Shown: in pieces, positions 24,201-25,176 of the stretch
Layout: every line of letters begins with the position of its first letter
How positions within the stretch are numbered: the first letter of the stretch is position 1
Source: JACMRI01 sp043778625
Lineage (GTDB): Bacteria > Bacteroidota > Bacteroidia > UBA4408
Length of the DNA: 25,176 nucleotides
Direction of reading: 5' to 3'
Assembly: GCA_043778625.1 (NCBI GenBank)
Contig: JAYWFU010000051.1
Span: 1-25,176 of the forward strand
Made by a program: the position numbers and the translations under genes
The notes under the pieces: generated by a model
What the model was told of the DNA's origin: nothing
The model's database searches: none
Seen by the model: only the letters and a program-made list of their open reading frames with translations

Positions 24201-25176
24201 CTGTTAGCGTTACTGCATTGTCCTCCAAAGTGGTAGTGCTATTAGCTACTGCCACTGGCGCATCGTTATCAGGTGTTACGGTTACTGTTAGTACTGCCGC
24301 ATTACTTACTGCACCACTATTATCGTTGATGGTGTAAGTAATAGTAGCGGTGCCGTTGTAGTTTAATAACGGGGTAAACACTACGTTACCTGTGGTGGTG
24401 TTTAACACCCATGTGCCTTGTGGTGTGGTTATGCTCGTTTGTTGACCTAAGGTGCTTGGGTCTAAGTCAATACTGTTAGTTACAACTGTACCATCTACAT
24501 CTGTATCGTTGCCTTGTATCGCCGCTAACGTTACTGCATTGTCCTCCAAAGTAGTTGCACTATTGGCTACTGCTACTGGCGCATCGTTATCAGGCGTTAC
24601 CACTACTGTTAATAGTGCTTGGTTACTTAATGCGCCATTATTGTCTTTTATTGTGTAATTGATAGTGGCTGTCCCATTGTAGTTTAATAACGGAGTAAAC
24701 ACTACGTTACCCGTGGTGGTATTTACCACCCACGTGCCTTGTGGCGTGCTTATGCTCGTTTGTTGCCCAGCAGTTGTAGGATCTAAATCAATAGAGTTAG
24801 TTACCACCGTACCATCTACATCGGTATCGTTACTTTGTATCGCTGTTAAAGTTACTGCATTGTCCTCCAAAGTGGTGGTGCTATTGGCTACTGCTACCGG
24901 CGCATCGTTATCAGGTGTTACTGTAATGCTTATCGTCGCTTGATTACTTACTGCGCCGCTATTATCCTGTACCGTGTAATTAATTGGCGTAGCTGTACCG
25001 TTGTAATTTAATACGGGAGTAAACGTTACTACTCCAGCATTATCAACCGTATAAGTTCCTTGACCTGCTACCGTAAACGTGGTTTGTATGCCTGAAGTGT
25101 TAGGGTCTAAGTCTACCGTGTTTACTGCAATAGTACCATCTACATCGGTATCATTACTTACTACGTTTACAGTTAC
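15271..25176 (-). CDS. Giant tandem cadherin/Ig-like repeat surface protein with T9SS type B signal (5' end cut by window edge)
   Basis: The frame is open from base 25176 to the TAA at 15271: 3301 residues visible, N-terminus missing. A TTG at 24870 is not a start; the repeat pattern continues upstream of it to the edge. The protein is about 33 consecutive cadherin/Ig-like domains of the tandem-95/VCBS style, each 80-110 residues, with NDAPV(A/I)..., NEDTP, D.D.DG and (F/Y)TYTP.LNYNG motifs. Asp-rich DTDVDGT / DFDPDGT turns suggest calcium binding. First come one partial and five full 107-residue domains without cysteine, then 27 domains each with one Cys pair (VCD...LCxNDT). The end, IPEGFSPNGDGVNDMFVIKG, then FFNRWGNEVF, WDGTSNRG, VGTYFYILDL, KGYVYLNK, is the gliding-motility-associated type B CTD, so it is exported by the type IX system and displayed as a long fibre or adhesin. 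Ligand unknown. A 17-bp hairpin follows the stop. Confidence 0.93.
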   Translation of the reverse strand, partial: VTVNVVSNDTDVDGTIAVNTVDLDPNTSGIQTTFTVAGQGTYTVDNAGVVTFTPVLNYNGTATPINYTVQDNSGAVSNQATISITVTPDNDAPVAVANSTTTLEDNAVTLTAIQSNDTDVDGTVVTNSIDLDPTTAGQQTSISTPQGTWVVNTTTGNVVFTPLLNYNGTATINYTIKDNNGALSNQALLTVVVTPDNDAPVAVANSATTLEDNAVTLAAIQGNDTDVDGTVVTNSIDLDPSTLGQQTSITTPQGTWVLNTTTGNVVFTPLLNYNGTATITYTINDNSGAVSNAAVLTVTVTPDNDAPVAVANSTTTLEDNAVTLTAIQGNDTDVDGTVVTNTIDLDPSTAGQQTSITTPQGTWVLNTTTGNVVYTPLLNYNGTATINYTIKDNNGLVSNQAVLTVTVTADNDAPVAIPNNTTTIEDMAVTLPAIQGNDTDVDGTVVTNTIDLNPSAAGQQTSITTPQGTWVLNTTTGEVVFTPVLDYNGTATISYTINDNNGALSNIAILTVVVTPVNDAPLAVDNTITTNEDTPVTLPAIQTNDTDVDGTVVTNTIDLDPITIGQQTTITTTQGTWVANTTTGNVLFTPVAYFNGLAIINYTINDNSGAPSNQAALTVIVDAVNNAPIIDNEYVGINVNQNFTGDVTDAGDFDPDGTSLLATTSTVVLAPAHGLFAVSSNGAYTYSPNVNYFGTDIVIVQVCDGGTPLPALCKNDTIFITIAPGLPPVLDNENIITAEDSPIAGDLTNAGDFDPEGGILTASTTPLIAPKHGTITINNNGSYTYFPAADFNGNDTVIVAVCDPVGLCTNDTIFITVTPVADAPVANRDVTTTNEDISVGISVLSNDTDIENDINISSVVITMPPANGTVSVSLIGVVTYTPNANFNGVDKFIYSVCDNTSPTPLCDTAIVVINVTPVNDAPILDNEVIVTNEDTPKTGDLTDAGDSDIEGTTLTANTTPILAPAHGTIVVNANGTYTYTPIADYNGTDIVVVEICDAGLPLLALCKNDTINITVLPINDPPIIDNEILVTNEDNSISADLTDAGDADPDGTTLTANTVPVVNPTKGIVVIKADGTFTYTPNLNANGTDMFVVSICDAGIPLPPKCVNDTVRITINPVNDSVLVANDNVSGLPNVAITNDITNGGDSDPDGTTLTVTTAPVLAPAHGTIVMNANGTFTYTPALNYYGNDMAVFTVCDGGTPLPVTCKNDTLFIIINQGQPPVLDNEKITTNEDTPFFNGDLTDVGDFDPEGAVLTATTTPIQAPAHGTIVVQPNGNFSYTPAPNYNGTDIAVIQICDNVNLCKNDTVFITVLPVNDAPIVNNEYFNINEDTQLANTVLNAGDADVEGATLTTSTVLALNPANGTVVMVTNGTFTYMPNLYYNGLDKFVTLVCDDKNFCVTDTVFITINPINNAPVIVKDLATTNEDTPVNGDITNAADYDVDGTLLTTTPTPIVPPSHGTIVVDTTGAYTYTPALNYFGKDTIVLLVCDAGTPLPKICVNDTLIITINSVNDVPVVDNETHVTNEDTPVTSDLTNIGDFDPDGTILNVNTLPVVPPSHGTIVMNVNGSYTYTPTLNYYGNDVAVYAVCDANSACVNDTINITVLPINDAPVALNDYTGTNPNVPVTIAIGTNDIDVDGQPLTYTILQQGDSGSVIIKYTDSLTYIPNHNAGLYGSYVDTIVYMVCDGGLPNLCDTAMVFVFVPNTPLAPVAVGNKGLTLEEKPVTVQVTNNDYDSNGNLNPLSLTVSTPPAHGTTTVNTTTGAITYTPTLNFNGTDTLIYTICDKTTPTLLCDTALVIINVSPVNDAPTFVNNGVITPEDVTLTGVINATDVDNPTNTITYALVGNNTTKGTIVIKGNGTYVYTPVHNYNGLDTVIVTVCDALFACSTDTLFVTITPVNDVPVIDNEYIVTNENTPFMGDVTNAGDSDVDGDSLTVAPTVVDAPNHGKLDIAANGHYTYTPKTGYSGNDTAIVAVCDAANVCVNDTLFITVKPASILPVLDNEVFVVNEDTPIKGDLTNAGDYSPSGSPLTANTVPVSGPNHGVILINTNGQFTYTPTLNYYGNDTVLVNVCDNSGNCVNDTIFITLLPVNDAPIGIDDVNSGTEDMPQTGLLLTNDIEPDGDPMTATPAINVVTPNGGHITILADGSYTYTPLLNFNGVDNYIYQVCDNHGACATAYIIFTVTPVNDSPIAGNDVGTTAPGVSVIVPISKNDKDPESNTLTYTILNQGDSGIAIIVGGNSLQYTPNAGVGTNGSVIDTITYVVCDNGSPSLCDTATVVIYMPITPLAPIITNEDTIATEDTPLTINVLANDYDPNGDSLLVGPTSGTATSGGTFTVTPNGVLTYNPVLNFNGRDTIVLQVCDITNLCVNDTVFINVLPINDPAVIKNDTLYTLEDFAYTGSVIANDTDVDSPIFVIYSVIDPPKHGAITFVSSGSFTYSPNLNFNGLDTTVFQICDVGTPQACQYDTLFIRVGPINDAPIIVNDTANVVYGATVTGTLINGNDYDVDSTTLVVNTTPIVNPSHGTITLTPTGSYTYTSTPDGFIGTDTVVVNVCDSGYPLPAKCVNDTLFISITLPAALIIVNEAPMIKTNDSLAINILTNDSPLGLTVDTALVHTPTHGTANVTPTGGFTYVPTPNFSGYDTAIVSVCLNGNLCTNDTVFITVMPKVKNDTATTLANQPVTGTLVTNDLGTGLIYGTTPVDAPNHGTLVVTPTGSYTYTPTPGFSGTDTMVVSVCDASVPPLCSTDTLIITITNIPTVVNEHPTITTNDTLGINILTNDGPAGLTVDTALVHTPTHGTATVTPTGVLTYTPTPGFSGYDTVIVSVCLGNVCTNDTVFVTIQPKVVNDTVSVTAGTSVTGTLAGNDSGTGLTYGTTPVDAPNHGTITITPTGGYTYTPTPGFSGTDTVVVSVCDASVPPLCTTDTLIITVNPAPPVLTIVNEHTTIITNDTLTINILTNDGPAGLTVDTALVDAPNHGTATVTPTGVFTYTPTPGFSGYDTVVVNVCVGTVCTYDTVFVTVQPKVVNDTTSVTAGSTVTGTLASNDSGTGLTYGTTPVDAPNHGAITITPTGGYIYTANPGFTGVDTVVVTVCDASVPPLCTTDTLFITINAPNYVLANFDTASVVNGASTVINVLANDSLSGFGSITIVTNPTNGTVIINANGTITYTANTNYIGADSLVYVLCNNATPQKCDTAIVYIKVLDNSTLQIPEGFSPNGDGVNDMFVIKGLTYYPNSNIIFFNRWGNEVFKANSYQNNWDGTSNRGITIGGDVLPVGTYFYILDLGVEGKAPIKGYVYLNK
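15832..17427 (-). repeat. Two-domain super-repeat of about 540 bp, three copies
   Basis: Near the C-terminus the domains alternate in two short types: one starting NE(H/A)...NDTL.INILTND and one starting PKV.NDT...VTGTL..ND. The pair recurs three times; equivalent Asn codons of NEH/NEA fall at 17427, 16893 and 16353, spacings of 534 and 540 bases. DNA similarity is obvious by eye (for example taagcctgt at 17092, 16561 and 16021). The last pair is followed by one distinct domain and the sorting signal. Confidence 0.88.
17760..18625 (-). repeat. Three-domain block, second copy of an internal duplication
   Basis: This block starts PVNDSPIAGND and contains the unusual domain TYTILNQGDSG ... VDTITYVVCDNGSPSLCDTA followed by a TPLAP linker, an NDYD domain and a domain with DVDSP..VIY. 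It mirrors the block at 19490-20365 in the same order, exactly 1740 bases away. Confidence 0.7.
19490..20365 (-). repeat. Three-domain block, first copy of an internal duplication
   Basis: This block starts PINDAPVALND and holds TYTILQQGDSG ... VDTIVYMVCDGGLPNLCDTA, a TPLAP linker, an NDYD domain and a domain with DVDNPTNTITY. Only this block and 17760-18625 contain the QGDSG domain and TPLAP linker, so they probably arose by duplication of a multi-domain segment. Confidence 0.7.
23308..25176 (-). repeat. 321-bp tandem repeat array encoding cysteine-free 107-residue domains
   Basis: Domain starts (DNDAP / VNDAP codon) fall at 24912, 24591, 24270, 23949 and 23628, each exactly 321 bases apart, with no insertions or deletions. 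A more diverged partial copy fills 24913-25176 and the array probably continues past the edge. The three copies nearest the N-terminus are almost identical at DNA level; those toward 23308 are more diverged. Characteristic motifs are LEDNAVTL, NDTDVDGTVVTN, DLDPST.GQQTSITTPQGTW and NTTTGNVVFTP. Confidence 0.93.

Noticed and set aside
24868..24870. TTG as the start of the giant gene
   Set aside because: The frame stays open and keeps encoding the same repeat domains up to base 25176, and no signal peptide follows the TTG. The gene simply starts outside the window.
16208..24943. Numerous plus-strand frames of 60-93 residues across the giant gene
   Set aside because: They recur at the same place in each repeat and are antisense shadows of the domains, with hydrophobic Val/Ser-rich composition typical of such shadows.
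23308..25176. Regularly spaced repeats considered as a CRISPR array
   Set aside because: The 321-bp units are contiguous, coding and in frame, with no unique spacers; they encode protein domains.

Overview
The window looks like part of a Bacteroidota chromosome, probably class Bacteroidia or a relative. Four things point there. The DNA is AT-rich. The proteins at both window edges end in the gliding-motility-associated / CHU_C type C-terminal domain, the type B sorting signal of the type IX secretion system (T9SS). Two upstream regions carry the Bacteroidota -7 promoter motif TAnnTTTG, and genes lack clear Shine-Dalgarno sequences. No tRNA, rRNA, CRISPR array, insertion sequence or phage gene was found.

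Layout. (1) 8059 down to 1, minus strand: a tight four-gene cluster with gaps of 8, 9 and 12 bases. It encodes two paralogous secreted TPR + PD40 beta-propeller + carboxypeptidase-regulatory-like proteins, a secreted protein with a long Ala/Lys/Asp hendecad coiled coil, and a T9SS type B surface protein with fibronectin-III-like modules that runs off the left edge. (2) 8305 to 14371, plus strand: a 12-TM RND/MMPL-family transporter, an FAD-dependent amine-oxidase-like oxidoreductase, a PLP-dependent trans-sulfuration enzyme (cystathionine gamma-synthase/lyase family) behind a recognisable promoter, a small secreted protein of unknown function and a secreted YceI-domain protein. (3) 14372 to 15270: an intergenic stretch with an unexplained degenerate repeat and hairpins, then a small minus-strand gene for a J-domain + KTSC-domain protein with its own promoter and terminator. 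(4) 25176 down to 15271, minus strand: the 3' 9.9 kb of a giant gene, at least 3301 residues, built from about 33 cadherin/Ig-like domains ending in a T9SS type B signal and a 17-bp-stem terminator. Its 5' end lies beyond the right edge.

How the genes fit together. The two ends are cell-surface modules. The left cluster looks like one envelope assembly unit: periplasmic or outer-membrane propeller proteins and a coiled-coil spacer encoded with a secreted T9SS substrate. The right end is one very large repetitive surface fibre or adhesin. The middle holds ordinary metabolism and membrane genes. The most unusual material is inside the giant gene. It has 321-bp periodic copies without cysteines, then 27 consecutive domains each carrying exactly one cysteine pair, an apparent three-domain block duplication 1740 bp apart, and a two-domain super-repeat of about 540 bp near the C-terminus.
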